Below are positions 22,520-32,733 of a stretch of DNA of 64,000 nucleotides, piece by piece (position 1 is the first letter of the stretch; each line of letters opens with the position of its first letter). Location of the stretch: positions 62,001 through 126,000 of the forward strand of contig NZ_AUDE01000011.1 in NCBI RefSeq assembly GCF_000425305.1. Direction: 5' to 3'. The position numbers and the translations under genes are program-made. The notes under the pieces were generated by a model. It was not told the DNA's origin. It was given only the letters and a program-made list of their open reading frames with translations, and made no database searches. This DNA comes from Psychroserpens burtonensis DSM 12212 (GTDB lineage: Bacteria; Bacteroidota; Bacteroidia; Flavobacteriales; Flavobacteriaceae).

Positions 22520-23737
22520 ATGAAAAACCAGAAATTAAAAATAGAAAATAAAAAAGGTCATAAACTTCAAGCTTACTTGGAATTACCAGCAAATCAAAAA
22601 CCGAACTACTTTGCCATTTTCGCGCATTGTTTTACATGCAGTAGCTCTTTGATTGCAGTGAGAAACATTAGCAGAGCGCTTACTAATCACGGTTTTGGAA
22701 TTGTAAGATTCGATTTTACTGGATTAGGAAGAAGTGAAGGGGAGTTTGCTGATAGTCATTTTTCGGCAAATGTTGATGATTTGATAGCAGTGAGTGATTT
22801 TCTAAAAGAACATTATGAAGCACCATCGCTTTTGGTTGGCCATTCTCTGGGAGGTGCAGCGGCTTTAGTTGCAGCCTCTCAATTAGATCATATAAAGGCT
22901 GTGGCTACGGTTGGAGCTCCATCAACGATAAGTCATGTGAAGCATCTGTTTTCTCATGGCATAGACGATATAAAAAATAAAGGCCGAGTCGAAGTTAATA
23001 TAGGAGGAAGACCTTTTAAAATTGATGAAGAATTTATATCAGATTTTGATAAAACTGATTTACGTGCAGTAGTTAAAGCTTTAAGAAAACCACTCTTAAT
23101 TTTACATTCCCCAACAGATACTATAGTTGGCATTAAAAACGCAGAACAATTATATAACAATGCACATCATCCAAAAAGTTTCGTGACTCTTGACGATGCA
23201 GATCATTTATTATCAAAGACTAGAGACAGCTCTTATGCAGGAGAAATAATAGGTGCTTGGGTAAAACGATATTTTCCGCAGCAAGAAAACAAAATGTTAG
23301 ATACTGCAGGAGAGCAATTGGTTGCGCATTTAAATTTGAAAGAAGATAATTTTACAACAACCATTCAAACGGCAAAACATAATTTTATTGCAGATGAACC
23401 AGATTCGGTTGGAGGAGATGACTTTGGGCCTTCTCCTTATGATTTTCTCAGTGCTGGATTGGCTGCTTGTACCGTAATGACTTTAAAAATTTATGCGGAG
23501 CGTAAAAAATGGGATTTACAAGAAGTCTATGCTCATATCACCTATTCTAAAAAACATAGTGATGATTTGATGTTAGACGTGGATACACCCACTAGAATTG
23601 ATCATTTATCAAAAAAATTGACTTTTATTGGTGATTTAGACGAGTCGCAAAGACAACGATTAAAAGAAATTGCTTCAAAATGTCCCGTTCATAAAACATT
23701 ACAAAGCGAAATAATTATTGATACAGAACTTACTTAA
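22520..23737 (+). CDS. Alpha/beta hydrolase fused to an OsmC-like peroxidase domain
   Basis: This 405-residue protein is a two-domain fusion. The N-terminal hydrolase (about 10-255) has the nucleophile elbow GHSLGG (Ser109), Asp200 in HSPTDTIVG and His229 in DADHLL as the catalytic triad. The C-terminal OsmC-type domain (about 265-405) has Cys317 in LAACTVMT and a second conserved Cys in KCPVHKTL, the peroxidatic and resolving positions of organic hydroperoxide reductases. It ends an operon-like group with selO and msrA, so removal of peroxidised lipids or esters is plausible. The physiological substrate is unknown; the fusion is a recurrent architecture, not an assembly artefact. Confidence 0.9.
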   Translation: MKNQKLKIENKKGHKLQAYLELPANQKPNYFAIFAHCFTCSSSLIAVRNISRALTNHGFGIVRFDFTGLGRSEGEFADSHFSANVDDLIAVSDFLKEHYEAPSLLVGHSLGGAAALVAASQLDHIKAVATVGAPSTISHVKHLFSHGIDDIKNKGRVEVNIGGRPFKIDEEFISDFDKTDLRAVVKALRKPLLILHSPTDTIVGIKNAEQLYNNAHHPKSFVTLDDADHLLSKTRDSSYAGEIIGAWVKRYFPQQENKMLDTAGEQLVAHLNLKEDNFTTTIQTAKHNFIADEPDSVGGDDFGPSPYDFLSAGLAACTVMTLKIYAERKKWDLQEVYAHITYSKKHSDDLMLDVDTPTRIDHLSKKLTFIGDLDESQRQRLKEIASKCPVHKTLQSEIIIDTELT

Positions 23738-23809
23738 TACGACTTTATTGAAAACCTTTAAGACCTATTAGAATGAGAATCAATATATTTATAAATCAAA
23801 CTCTTTAAA

Positions 23810-26800
23810 ATGAAAAACGCCAACCAACTAGCAGTTATTTTCATGTTAAGTCTATTGTGTAATGCTTGCGCGACATATAAGCCTCAATATAAAAACGAGA
23901 ATGCGTCTAATACATTGCCAGATAAAGAAATTGAACATTCGTTTTATTTAATTGGTGACGCAGGGAATTATGAACTAGGTGCATCTTCTGAAGTTTTAAA
24001 TGCTTTTAAAATAGAATTAAGTGAAGCTTCAGGAAATAGTACAGCTATTTTTTTAGGAGATAATATCTATCCTATCGGGTTTCCAGATAAAAATCATAAA
24101 TATAGAGAAGTTGCTCAAAAACGTCTTAAAGCACAAACAGACGTTACTCAGGATTTTAAAGGAAGAACTGTTTTTATTCCGGGGAATCATGATTGGTATT
24201 CTGGTATTAAAGGTCTAAAAAGACAAGAAAAGTATATTGAAGATGCGCTAGGGAAAAATACATTTTTACCAGAAAATGGTTGTCCAATTGAAAAAATTCA
24301 TGTGTCTGACGATATCGAATTAATCCTTATTGACAGCCACTGGTATATCACTAATTGGGATAATCATCCAACACTTAATGACGATTGTGAGATTAAAACA
24401 AGAACTGCTTTTTTTGATGAATATAGTAGTCTAATAAAAAAAGCCAGAGGTAAAACAACCATAGTTGCTTTGCACCATCCAATGTATACTAATGGGTCTC
24501 ATGGAGGGCAATTCACATTTGAGAGTCATATGAAACCACTTCCTATTCTTGGGACAATAAAAAATATAATTAGAAAAACGAGTGGACTTGCGAATGTTGA
24601 TTTACAAAACAAACGTTATAATGAGTTTAAAAAACGTTTGGTTACCATCTCACAAGAAAATAAAAAAGTGGTGTTTGTCTCTGGTCATGAGCACAGTTTG
24701 CAATATATAATAGAAGATAATCTACGACAAATTGTAAGTGGTTCTGGCTCTAAGATTTCAGCGACACGTAATGTTGGAGGAGGGCAATTCTCATACGGAA
24801 CTCCAGGTTATGCAAGACTGGATGTGTTTCAAGACGGTTCGTCATATGTGCGTTTTTATTCGGTTAATGATGACAGTATCGTTTTTGAAACTGAAGTGCT
24901 CGAGCAAGATGTAAAAAAATCATCAATAACGTATCCTGAGAGTTTTCCGAAGGAAATGGTAGCCTCAATTTATTCCGAAGAAGAAACAGATAAATCAAGG
25001 ATTCATAAATTTCTTTGGGGAGATCGTTATAGAAAATTGTACAGTACTCAAGTGTCTGCTCCAACAGTAAATTTGGATACGATGTATGGTGGCTTAAAAG
25101 TGGTGAGAAAAGGAGGGGGTAATCAATCTAAGTCTTTACGTCTTGAAGATAAAAATGGTGCTCAATACGTCATGAGAGCACTCCGTAAAAATGCTGTACA
25201 ATATTTACAGGCTGTCCTATTTAAAGATCAATATATTGAAGGTCAATTTGATGATACAAGTACTGAAGATTTAATTCTTGATGTCTTTACAGGTTCCCAT
25301 CCTTATGCGCCTTTTGCGATTGGTACATTATCTGACGCTGTAGGTATTTATCATACAAACCCCGTATTATATTATATTCCGAAGCAAAAAACATTAGGTT
25401 ATTATAATGATGAGTTTGGAGATGAATTGTATATGATTGAAGAGCATACCTCAGAAGGGCATAGTGATTTGGCGAGTTTTGGCTTTCAGGATGAGGTTGT
25501 TAGTACAGATGATATGATGAAGAAAATCCATAAGGATGAAGATATTGTTATTGATGAAGCCTCATACATTCGTGCACGTTTATTCGATATGCTAATAGGA
25601 GATTGGGATAGACATCAAGATCAATGGCGTTGGATAGAGTTTAAAGAGAATGGTAAGAAAGTATATCGCCCTTTGCCAAGAGATAGAGATCAAGCCTTCT
25701 CTATTATGTCTGACGGTGCTTTATTGACTGCTGCTGTAGCTATTATTCCAACAGCAAGATTACTTAGGAAGTATGATGATGATTTGGTAGATGTTAAAGG
25801 CGTTAATTTTGAGCCTTATCCTTTAGATATGGAACTCATCCAAGCTTCAGATAAAGCAGTTTGGGATGCTCAAGTAAAGGCCATTCAAAAGGGTATAACC
25901 AATGCTGTCATTGAAGAGGCGTTTTTAAACCTTCCAGAAGAGGTTCGTGATGAAAGTCTTGATGAGATGAAACAAAAATTAAGAGCAAGATTAGGTAACC
26001 TTCAAGCTATTTCAGATCGATATTTTAAATTGATTAATAGGTTTGCAGTAGTAAAAGGGACTAATAAAGATGATTATTTTACAATAGAATGTTTTTCTGA
26101 TGGGAAAGTTAAAATAGTAGCACAACGTATTAAAAAAGGAAATAAAGGCGAGGTGTTTCATGAACGTATTTATAACAAAGAGTATACTAAGGAAATCTGG
26201 GTTTATGGACTAGATGATGACGATGTCTTTGAAGCTAAAGGGAAGAATAATAAGATTAAAATAAGATTGATAGGTGGGCAAAATAACGATATTTACATTA
26301 TTCCTGATGGCGGTAAAATATCTGTATACGATTATAAAAGTAAGTCCAATGATGTTTCTCAAGCCCAAAACGCTAAGTTGAAGTTAAGAGATGATTATGA
26401 AACCAATGTATATGATTATAAAAAATTAAAGAATAATACCAATCAACTTTTTCCAACAATTGGCTCTAATCCAGATGATGGTTTGAAAATAGGGGTTAGT
26501 AATACCTATACAGCTTATGGTTTTGAGCGTAATCCATTTACGTCTCAGCATACGATTTCAGCAGCATATTATTTTGCTACTCAAGGATTTGATTTTAATT
26601 ATAAAGGTGAATTTGCTAATATTATAGGGCATACTAACTTCGGTTTTGAGGTCCATTTCAACAGTCCAAACTATGCTGTAAATTTCTTCGGTTTTGGTAA
26701 TAGTACTCCTAATCCAGAGGCAGATGAAGACGATGGATTTGATACAGGTTTAGATTATAATCGTGTAAAAATAAGAACCTTTAAAGCAATGCCTTCATTA

Positions 26801-27508
26801 ATTTGGAGAGGCGAACAAGGCGCTAGTTTTAAAGTAGGTGTATTTTTCGAATCTAATGAAGTTGAAGAAACTTCAGGCCGATTTATAAATCAATTTATTC
26901 CAAATAATACTGAAATTAATGATGAATTCTATGGTATAGAGACACAGTATCATTTTGAAAATAGAGACAATGATGCTTTTCCTACTTTAGGTATGCAATT
27001 TGGTTTGCAAGTAGGTTATATAAATAATATTTCAACGAGTAAGGGTTTTTCTTACATATTACCAACCTTGGGGTTTGATTATAAATTAATTCCTAGCGGA
27101 CAATTAGTATTAGCAACAAATTTAAGAGGACATCTTAATTTAGGTGACGACTTTGAGTTTTATCAAGCTGCTACTATAGGCGCTAATACAGGATTACGTG
27201 GTTATAGAAATCAACGCTTTACAGGAAAAAGTGCTTTTGTTCAATCTACTGACGTACGATGGGATTTTATGGATTTGAAAACAGGAGTACTTCCTATTAG
27301 TATTGGTATTTTTGCAGGTGCCGATTATGGTCGTGTTTGGACTGACGATGATTTAGTAGGCGACGCTTCTTTTAATAAAAATGATTGGAACACGTCTTTT
27401 GGAGGAGGCTTTTTTATAAACATGGCCAATATGATGAATGCCAATATTTCTGCCTTTAGCAGTGACGATGACGTACGTTTAGCTTTTAAATTAGGTTTTG
27501 GGTTTTAA
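23810..27508 (+). CDS. Lipoprotein metallophosphatase fused to an outer-membrane beta-barrel
   Basis: This 1232-residue protein starts with a lipoprotein signal ending at Cys20 (LLCNAC). A calcineurin-like phosphoesterase domain follows (about 45-360), with IGDAGN, GDNIYP, GNHDW, HHPMY and GHEHS giving the two-metal site. A long middle region (about 400-880) is poorly characterised; it includes the block LFDMLIGDWDRHQDQWRW, similar to kinase-like or CotH-like domains. The last 300 or so residues are aromatic beta strands ending in Phe (LAFKLGFGF), a BamA/D15-type outer-membrane barrel. The protein is likely exposed at the cell envelope and may hydrolyse phosphate esters outside the cell. It ends one base before the convergent neighbour. 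Confidence 0.82.
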   Translation: MKNANQLAVIFMLSLLCNACATYKPQYKNENASNTLPDKEIEHSFYLIGDAGNYELGASSEVLNAFKIELSEASGNSTAIFLGDNIYPIGFPDKNHKYREVAQKRLKAQTDVTQDFKGRTVFIPGNHDWYSGIKGLKRQEKYIEDALGKNTFLPENGCPIEKIHVSDDIELILIDSHWYITNWDNHPTLNDDCEIKTRTAFFDEYSSLIKKARGKTTIVALHHPMYTNGSHGGQFTFESHMKPLPILGTIKNIIRKTSGLANVDLQNKRYNEFKKRLVTISQENKKVVFVSGHEHSLQYIIEDNLRQIVSGSGSKISATRNVGGGQFSYGTPGYARLDVFQDGSSYVRFYSVNDDSIVFETEVLEQDVKKSSITYPESFPKEMVASIYSEEETDKSRIHKFLWGDRYRKLYSTQVSAPTVNLDTMYGGLKVVRKGGGNQSKSLRLEDKNGAQYVMRALRKNAVQYLQAVLFKDQYIEGQFDDTSTEDLILDVFTGSHPYAPFAIGTLSDAVGIYHTNPVLYYIPKQKTLGYYNDEFGDELYMIEEHTSEGHSDLASFGFQDEVVSTDDMMKKIHKDEDIVIDEASYIRARLFDMLIGDWDRHQDQWRWIEFKENGKKVYRPLPRDRDQAFSIMSDGALLTAAVAIIPTARLLRKYDDDLVDVKGVNFEPYPLDMELIQASDKAVWDAQVKAIQKGITNAVIEEAFLNLPEEVRDESLDEMKQKLRARLGNLQAISDRYFKLINRFAVVKGTNKDDYFTIECFSDGKVKIVAQRIKKGNKGEVFHERIYNKEYTKEIWVYGLDDDDVFEAKGKNNKIKIRLIGGQNNDIYIIPDGGKISVYDYKSKSNDVSQAQNAKLKLRDDYETNVYDYKKLKNNTNQLFPTIGSNPDDGLKIGVSNTYTAYGFERNPFTSQHTISAAYYFATQGFDFNYKGEFANIIGHTNFGFEVHFNSPNYAVNFFGFGNSTPNPEADEDDGFDTGLDYNRVKIRTFKAMPSLIWRGEQGASFKVGVFFESNEVEETSGRFINQFIPNNTEINDEFYGIETQYHFENRDNDAFPTLGMQFGLQVGYINNISTSKGFSYILPTLGFDYKLIPSGQLVLATNLRGHLNLGDDFEFYQAATIGANTGLRGYRNQRFTGKSAFVQSTDVRWDFMDLKTGVLPISIGIFAGADYGRVWTDDDLVGDASFNKNDWNTSFGGGFFINMANMMNANISAFSSDDDVRLAFKLGFGF

Positions 27509-28318
27509 TCAATCGAGTCCAAAACTATATATATTTCCACCTTCATTTTTAGTTCTCTCGTCTGTGATAAGGACTTTGCGAGAGCTAATAAAGTTAATGC
27601 CTTCTTTTTGAGAATCGTGATTAAATTCAATGGCTTCAATTGTTCCATTTAAAAAATCGTCGGAGGTGTAATCAGTAAGTTTCCATAATTTATCATGGTT
27701 CAATAAAGCAACTATTTTGCCATCTTCACTAATATCTGCAGACGTTACTTTTGTGTTTTTTCCTTTTAATTTTACTTCGGACAGGTAACTAGCTTCATGA
27801 TCACCTATAGTATTTGGCACTTTGAAAAGCTTTGTTTCTTTATGGTCTTTGCTGAAGATATAGAAATAATCATTGTACAGAAAAAAGGATTCAAAATCTT
27901 GAGATTTCATTTTCTTCGGAAGCTTAAAACTAATAACCTCTGCAGTACTAACAGCACTCGCCTTTTCAGGATTAGTGACTTTATAAATGGCAAAGTTTTT
28001 ACGTTCTTTATTGTTATTTCCAAAATCACCAATATAGATATTTCCGGAGTCATCAGAAGTTAAATCTTCCCAATCGATATTTTGAATATTGTCAATACTA
28101 ATATCCTTAATAATATCACCTTTAGCATTTAATCCATATAAATTGTTTTTATTGCCAGCATCTTCAATAACCCACAACAGATCAGAGTTCACAGTTTTTT
28201 CAATAGCTGAAATCTCTTTTAAACTTGAAGGTGAATCGGCAACCACAGTCAATTTCCCTGTATGACATGATGTAGAAATTAGTATGGTAAATAAGAGTAA
28301 ATAGATATTCAATTTCAT
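27509..28318 (-). CDS. Lipoprotein with beta-propeller-like repeats
   Basis: This 269-residue protein has a lipoprotein signal with Cys18 (STSCHTG). The mature part consists of repeated beta-strand units such as SGNIYIGDFGNN, YFYIFSKDHKE and GKIVALLNHDKLW, consistent with a propeller fold of the SdiA-regulated or NHL-like type. DWEDLTSDDSGNIYIGD resembles motifs in periplasmic propellers that bind metals or sugars, but no active site is evident. It converges on the phosphatase-barrel gene with no intergenic space. Anchorage in the periplasm or outer membrane is likely; the function is not known. Confidence 0.75.
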   Translation of the reverse strand: MKLNIYLLLFTILISTSCHTGKLTVVADSPSSLKEISAIEKTVNSDLLWVIEDAGNKNNLYGLNAKGDIIKDISIDNIQNIDWEDLTSDDSGNIYIGDFGNNNKERKNFAIYKVTNPEKASAVSTAEVISFKLPKKMKSQDFESFFLYNDYFYIFSKDHKETKLFKVPNTIGDHEASYLSEVKLKGKNTKVTSADISEDGKIVALLNHDKLWKLTDYTSDDFLNGTIEAIEFNHDSQKEGINFISSRKVLITDERTKNEGGNIYSFGLD

Positions 28319-28412
28319 AGTGTGTATTTCAAAATTAAATAAAAGAAATTTTCTTCGTATTAGAAAGCTTAGACTCTTAAAGATTTGATAAAAATCATAA
28401 TGTTGATATTTC

Positions 28413-28420
28413 TATGTTTG
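28413..28420 (+). promoter_or_regulatory. -7 promoter box for the phosphodiesterase gene
   Basis: TATGTTTG matches TAnnTTTG 22 bases before the ATG at 28442. It lies inside the longer possible reading frame, which argues that translation starts at 28442 and not upstream. Confidence 0.45.
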
Positions 28421-28441
28421 AATTTTATACATTTATACGCT

Positions 28442-29128
28442 ATGAAAAAACCACTTAAAATGGGGCACCGAGGCGCAAAAGCTTACGTTATTGAAAACAC
28501 TATAGAATCCATTGAAAAAGCACTTGAACTTGGTGTTGACGGTATTGAAGTTGACGTGCATAAATGCGCTTCTGGCGAGCTGGTAGTATTTCATGACTTT
28601 ACTCTAGATAGAATGACTAATGGCTCTGGAGAATTAGGGAAATATTCGTTAAGTGAATTAAAAGCTTTAAAAGTCAAGCAACAATTTTCTATTCCAACAC
28701 TTGAGGAAGTTTTGGCTGTGGTTGATAAAAAGTGCGTTATGAATATTGAGCTTAAAGGTAGGGATACAGCAAGTAGAGTTTGTAAAGTTATCACAAATTT
28801 TATTGAAGAAAAAGGATGGAAAAATGAGGATTTTATAATCTCTAGTTTTCAACATCACGAACTTGAAGACGTCTACAACATTAATCCAAATTTTAGATTA
28901 GGCGTGTTGACAAAAGCCAGTGTGACAGATGCTTTAGAATTTGCTCAAACCATTAATGCTTATGCGATACATCCAAATTATGCGTTATTATCAAAAGGTA
29001 ATGTGAAGTTAGCTCAGCATGAAGGTTATAAAGTCATTACTTGGACTGTTAATGACGATGAATCTATAAAGCGTATGATTTCTTATGGTGTAGACGCGAT
29101 AATCTCTGATAATCCAGATAGACTATGA
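28442..29128 (+). CDS. Glycerophosphodiester phosphodiesterase
   Basis: From the ATG at 28442 the product has 228 residues beginning MKKPLKMGHRGAKAYVIENT. It hydrolyses glycerophosphodiesters to sn-glycerol 3-phosphate and an alcohol. The GDPD signature is complete: GHRG, the metal-binding EVDVH, FHDFTLDR and the later ELKG. An upstream frame beginning with TTG at 28385 or ATG at 28400 would add a signal-peptide-like stretch, but a promoter box lies within it, so I prefer the shorter cytoplasmic form; the choice is not certain. The stop overlaps the next start by 4 bp (ATGA). Confidence 0.88.
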   Translation: MKKPLKMGHRGAKAYVIENTIESIEKALELGVDGIEVDVHKCASGELVVFHDFTLDRMTNGSGELGKYSLSELKALKVKQQFSIPTLEEVLAVVDKKCVMNIELKGRDTASRVCKVITNFIEEKGWKNEDFIISSFQHHELEDVYNINPNFRLGVLTKASVTDALEFAQTINAYAIHPNYALLSKGNVKLAQHEGYKVITWTVNDDESIKRMISYGVDAIISDNPDRL

Positions 29129-30351
29129 GCCATTATGATATTATAATAGTTGGAGGAGGCGCTGCAGGTTTTTTTGCAGCGATTAATGTCGCTGAACAAA
29201 ATCCAAAATTAAAAGTTGCCTTACTAGAGCGCGGAAAAAGCGGACTTCAAAAAGTGAAAATATCTGGAGGTGGACGATGCAATGTCACTCATGCAGAATT
29301 TATTCCATCAGAATTAGTGCGCAACTACCCAAGGGGTGAAAAAGAATTATTAGGACCCTTTCATCAATTTATGACAGGTGATACTATCCAATGGTTTGAA
29401 GACAGAGGTGTCGCTTTAAAAATTGAAGACGATGGTAGAATGTTTCCTGTGACTAATAGTTCGCAAACCATTATCGATTGTTTTCTAAAAGAAGCTCAAA
29501 AGCATAAGGTTGATATTTTGTATAATCATGCTTTGAAATCGATAATTCATTCAGGCAAAGATTGGCTTTTAGAAACTTCGCAAGGCGAATTCTCTGCCAC
29601 TAAATTAATGCTGGCTACAGGAAGCAATCCTAAAATTTGGAAATTGTTAGAACAATTAGGTCACACGATATCACAAGCTGTACCATCATTATTCACCTTT
29701 GATATTAAAGATGAACGCATCAAAGATATTCCTGGAGTAGTAGCTCTGGATGTTGAGGTGAAAGTAGTTGATTCAAATTTATGGAGCGAAGGACCATTGC
29801 TTATTACACATGTAGGAATGAGTGCTCCTGCTATTTTGAAATTGTCTGCTTTTGGAGCCATAGAATTGGCCAAACGTGATTATGATTTTGAAATAGAAGT
29901 GAATTTTATAAAGCAGTCATTGGATGATTGTATTGAGCAATTAAAAACATTAAAGCACAATTTAGCAAAGAAAATAGTACTTAAGTCTGCTCAATTTGAA
30001 TTGCCAAAACGACTATGGCAAAAACTGGTTTTAGCATCACAAATGACTATTGAAACACGTTGGGCAGACCTTACCAAATTTCAAATAGAACAATTAGCCT
30101 CTCAGCTTACTAAAGCAGTATTTCATGTGACAGGTAAAAGTACTTTTAAAGAAGAATTTGTAACTGCAGGTGGTGTCAATTTAAAAGAAGTGAATTTTAA
30201 AACCTTTGAAAGTAGGCTTCATGAAAATCTATATTTTGCTGGCGAAATTTTAAATATTGACGCTATTACTGGAGGATTTAATTTTCAGAATGCATGGTCA
30301 GGTGCTTATATTTCGTCACTTGCTATGTCTATTGGTGATGAGCTAGATTAG
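29125..30351 (+). CDS. HI0933/YhiN-family flavoprotein oxidoreductase
   Basis: This 408-residue FAD-binding protein belongs to the HI0933-like (aminoacetone oxidase-like) family. The dinucleotide fold [11 protein letters not shown] is at the N-terminus, followed by the family block [12 protein letters not shown]. The C-terminal [10 protein letters not shown] and [26 protein letters not shown]-like region positions the flavin. Substrates of this family are uncertain; some members reduce disulfides or take part in tRNA or bile-acid chemistry. It overlaps the phosphodiesterase gene by 4 bp and overlaps the 3' end of the convergent histidine kinase gene by 23 bp. Confidence 0.88.
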   Translation: [408 protein letters not shown]

Positions 30352-32581
30352 AATATGATTGTATTATATTTCTAAAGTCTTCAAAATTATAGGGTTTTGT
30401 AATGACTTGATTGATACCAGATTTCTGAGCTTTTTCTTCAATTTCATTAGAGTTTAATGCAGTTAAAGCTAAAATAGGAATATCAGGATTAAACATTCTA
30501 ATATGTTTTGTGACTTCAAAGCCATCCATATCTGGCATATTGATATCCATTAAAATTAAATCAAAATTCTTATCCTTTACAATAGAAATACTTTGACGAC
30601 CGTTAGATGTAGTTTCACAAGTATGACCTTTAATTTTTTCAATATTCTTTTTGGTTATAAGTAGATTAATTTTATTATCATCTACAACAAGTATATGCGC
30701 TTCTGTGTTATGTAGAGAATTTATAGTGCTTAAATCTTCTTTATTATTACGTGATATTTCAAATGTTGCTTCAAAAAAGAAAGTAGAGCCTTTCCCTTTT
30801 TCTGAAATAAAATCAATATCTGTATTGTGACTTTTCAGTAATGTCTTTACAATATAAAGTCCCAACCCAGATCCGCGACTATTTTGATCTAAAAACGTTT
30901 TGTTTTCAAAGGCATTAAAAACTAAAGAGCGATTTTCTTTAGCGATGCCTATTCCTGTATCCTTTACTTCAAATAGAAGCGTTACATGGTTTGCAGTTCT
31001 ATCTTTCTCTTTTACACTAATTGAGACAGAGCCTTCTTTGGTGTATCGTATGCCATTATAAGCAAGGTTAATTAGTATTTGACTAAATGCTACTTTATCT
31101 ATCAATATATACTCATCATCTTTGGATTCTTCAATATCTATATAAAAATTTAAACCTTTATTTTTAGCTGCTATTTCTACAGTGCTGGTTACATTTTTAA
31201 TAAGATTATTCATCTTATCGGGCTTTAAGCGTAAATTTTTGTCTTCAAATCTTAGTTTAGTAGCTTGTAAAACATTGTCAATTAATAGCGATATATAATT
31301 ACTTGAAGAAATCAATGAATTTAAATACTTCTGCCTCTTTTCTAAATCATCTTCTTGCTTTATGAGTGTTGCTAGGCCATTAATACCGTAAATAGGAGTC
31401 CTAAGTTCATGGCTCAATATGGAGAAGAATTCTAAACGCTCTTTATCGGTAGCAACAAGTTTATCATTGGTGACTTGTAGCTCTTTATTAATTAAATTTA
31501 TATTTTTTTTTGCCTTATAGTAGAAAAGGAAAATAATAAGAGATAGAAATAATATAAAGCTTACTATTATGGTTGAAATTAAATACGTTCTTGAAAGCTG
31601 GGCTTCATTTTTACGCGTTTTTTCTGTGAGTTCCAACTGCTGTTCAGTGGTTATGATTTTATAAATAAGTTCACTGTTCTTTATACTTCTTTCTTCATAG
31701 TCTCTAAGAGCATCGTATTTGTAGGTGTCAGATTTTAGCAAATAGCTATTCGCTGAATCTAAGTCTTTGATATTATTTTTGTAATATAAAAATTTATAAT
31801 AATTAAAGGTCGCAAGCTTCCTATACTTATCTTTTTCTCTCGATAATGCATCTTTGAGTTCATCTTCACTAATATTTAGTAATTGATCAAACCCATTCTT
31901 CTTGTAATTGTTGGATTTTATTTTTGCTACTGCATTGTGGTATTCAAAATATATTTTGAAGTTCTTCTTAGATACTGTGGTTTTGTATTGTTTTGAGTGT
32001 TTTAAAGTGTTAAAATCGGTGACGTCTAATTTTGAGATGGCATATTTGGTCGTTGATAAAAGGCTGTCGTTCTCTAAACTGTAATAGTGCTTTTTGATTT
32101 TGTTCACAAGATTTACAAATTGCAGCTCGCTATTGAGTTGCTTTGAATGCTGTTGAGTAATTGGATAGATGCTGTCAAATTTATTAAAGTATTTGCCATC
32201 GGCATATGTTGTCGTCAGTCCAGTTAGAGTAAGATCTTTTTCTTTACTCAATTGCAGTGAATCAAATATGGCTAGGGCTCGGTAGTAATAATCTTCTGCA
32301 TTTTTGTAATTTCCCATCTCAGCTAATACTTTACCGAGATTATAATAGGTTTTAGCTTCAGCCGCTTTAAAGTTATTGTTTTTGGCAAATAATAGCGCTT
32401 CGCTTAAAAGAATTGTAGCCTCGTAAAGACTATCATTACTAATAAGTCTATCTAAATTTTGATTATCAAATGTACATGATGTTTCTGCTAGTTTATTTTC
32501 AGTTTGCGAAAAAGTGTTTAGGTTACAAAATAGAGTCAAGAAAAGAAAGAAAGCGGGATGCTTTTGTAAGTTTAAGGGCAT
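30329..32581 (-). CDS. TPR hybrid sensor histidine kinase with receiver domain
   Basis: In this 750-residue protein a signal peptide (residues 1-26, ending TFSQ) exports a TPR-rich sensor region (about 40-330). A transmembrane helix at about 333-355 leads into a kinase. The phospho-acceptor is His391 in ILSHELRTP. The ATP-binding part has the N box around Asn505, DTGIGIA and GSGLGLYIV. A receiver domain follows with DD at 634-635 and phospho-Asp679 in LMDINMP. No output domain is present, so the signal must pass to a partner. The neighbouring kinase at 38390 has the same layout. The stimulus is unknown. Confidence 0.9.
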   Translation of the reverse strand: MPLNLQKHPAFFLFLTLFCNLNTFSQTENKLAETSCTFDNQNLDRLISNDSLYEATILLSEALLFAKNNNFKAAEAKTYYNLGKVLAEMGNYKNAEDYYYRALAIFDSLQLSKEKDLTLTGLTTTYADGKYFNKFDSIYPITQQHSKQLNSELQFVNLVNKIKKHYYSLENDSLLSTTKYAISKLDVTDFNTLKHSKQYKTTVSKKNFKIYFEYHNAVAKIKSNNYKKNGFDQLLNISEDELKDALSREKDKYRKLATFNYYKFLYYKNNIKDLDSANSYLLKSDTYKYDALRDYEERSIKNSELIYKIITTEQQLELTEKTRKNEAQLSRTYLISTIIVSFILFLSLIIFLFYYKAKKNINLINKELQVTNDKLVATDKERLEFFSILSHELRTPIYGINGLATLIKQEDDLEKRQKYLNSLISSSNYISLLIDNVLQATKLRFEDKNLRLKPDKMNNLIKNVTSTVEIAAKNKGLNFYIDIEESKDDEYILIDKVAFSQILINLAYNGIRYTKEGSVSISVKEKDRTANHVTLLFEVKDTGIGIAKENRSLVFNAFENKTFLDQNSRGSGLGLYIVKTLLKSHNTDIDFISEKGKGSTFFFEATFEISRNNKEDLSTINSLHNTEAHILVVDDNKINLLITKKNIEKIKGHTCETTSNGRQSISIVKDKNFDLILMDINMPDMDGFEVTKHIRMFNPDIPILALTALNSNEIEEKAQKSGINQVITKPYNFEDFRNIIQSYSNLAHHQ

Positions 32582-32733
32582 TCTTGTAGGGTATTAATAC
32601 GTGGGGTTCGGGTAAACCTACATGATTTTTAATTAGTAAGCATTGAAATATTCAGCTTAAACAAATTATTTTGCTCAGAAAAAAATAATCAATAAAAAGT
32701 AAAATTCATTACTTAGCATGTTTTGTAGTTCTA

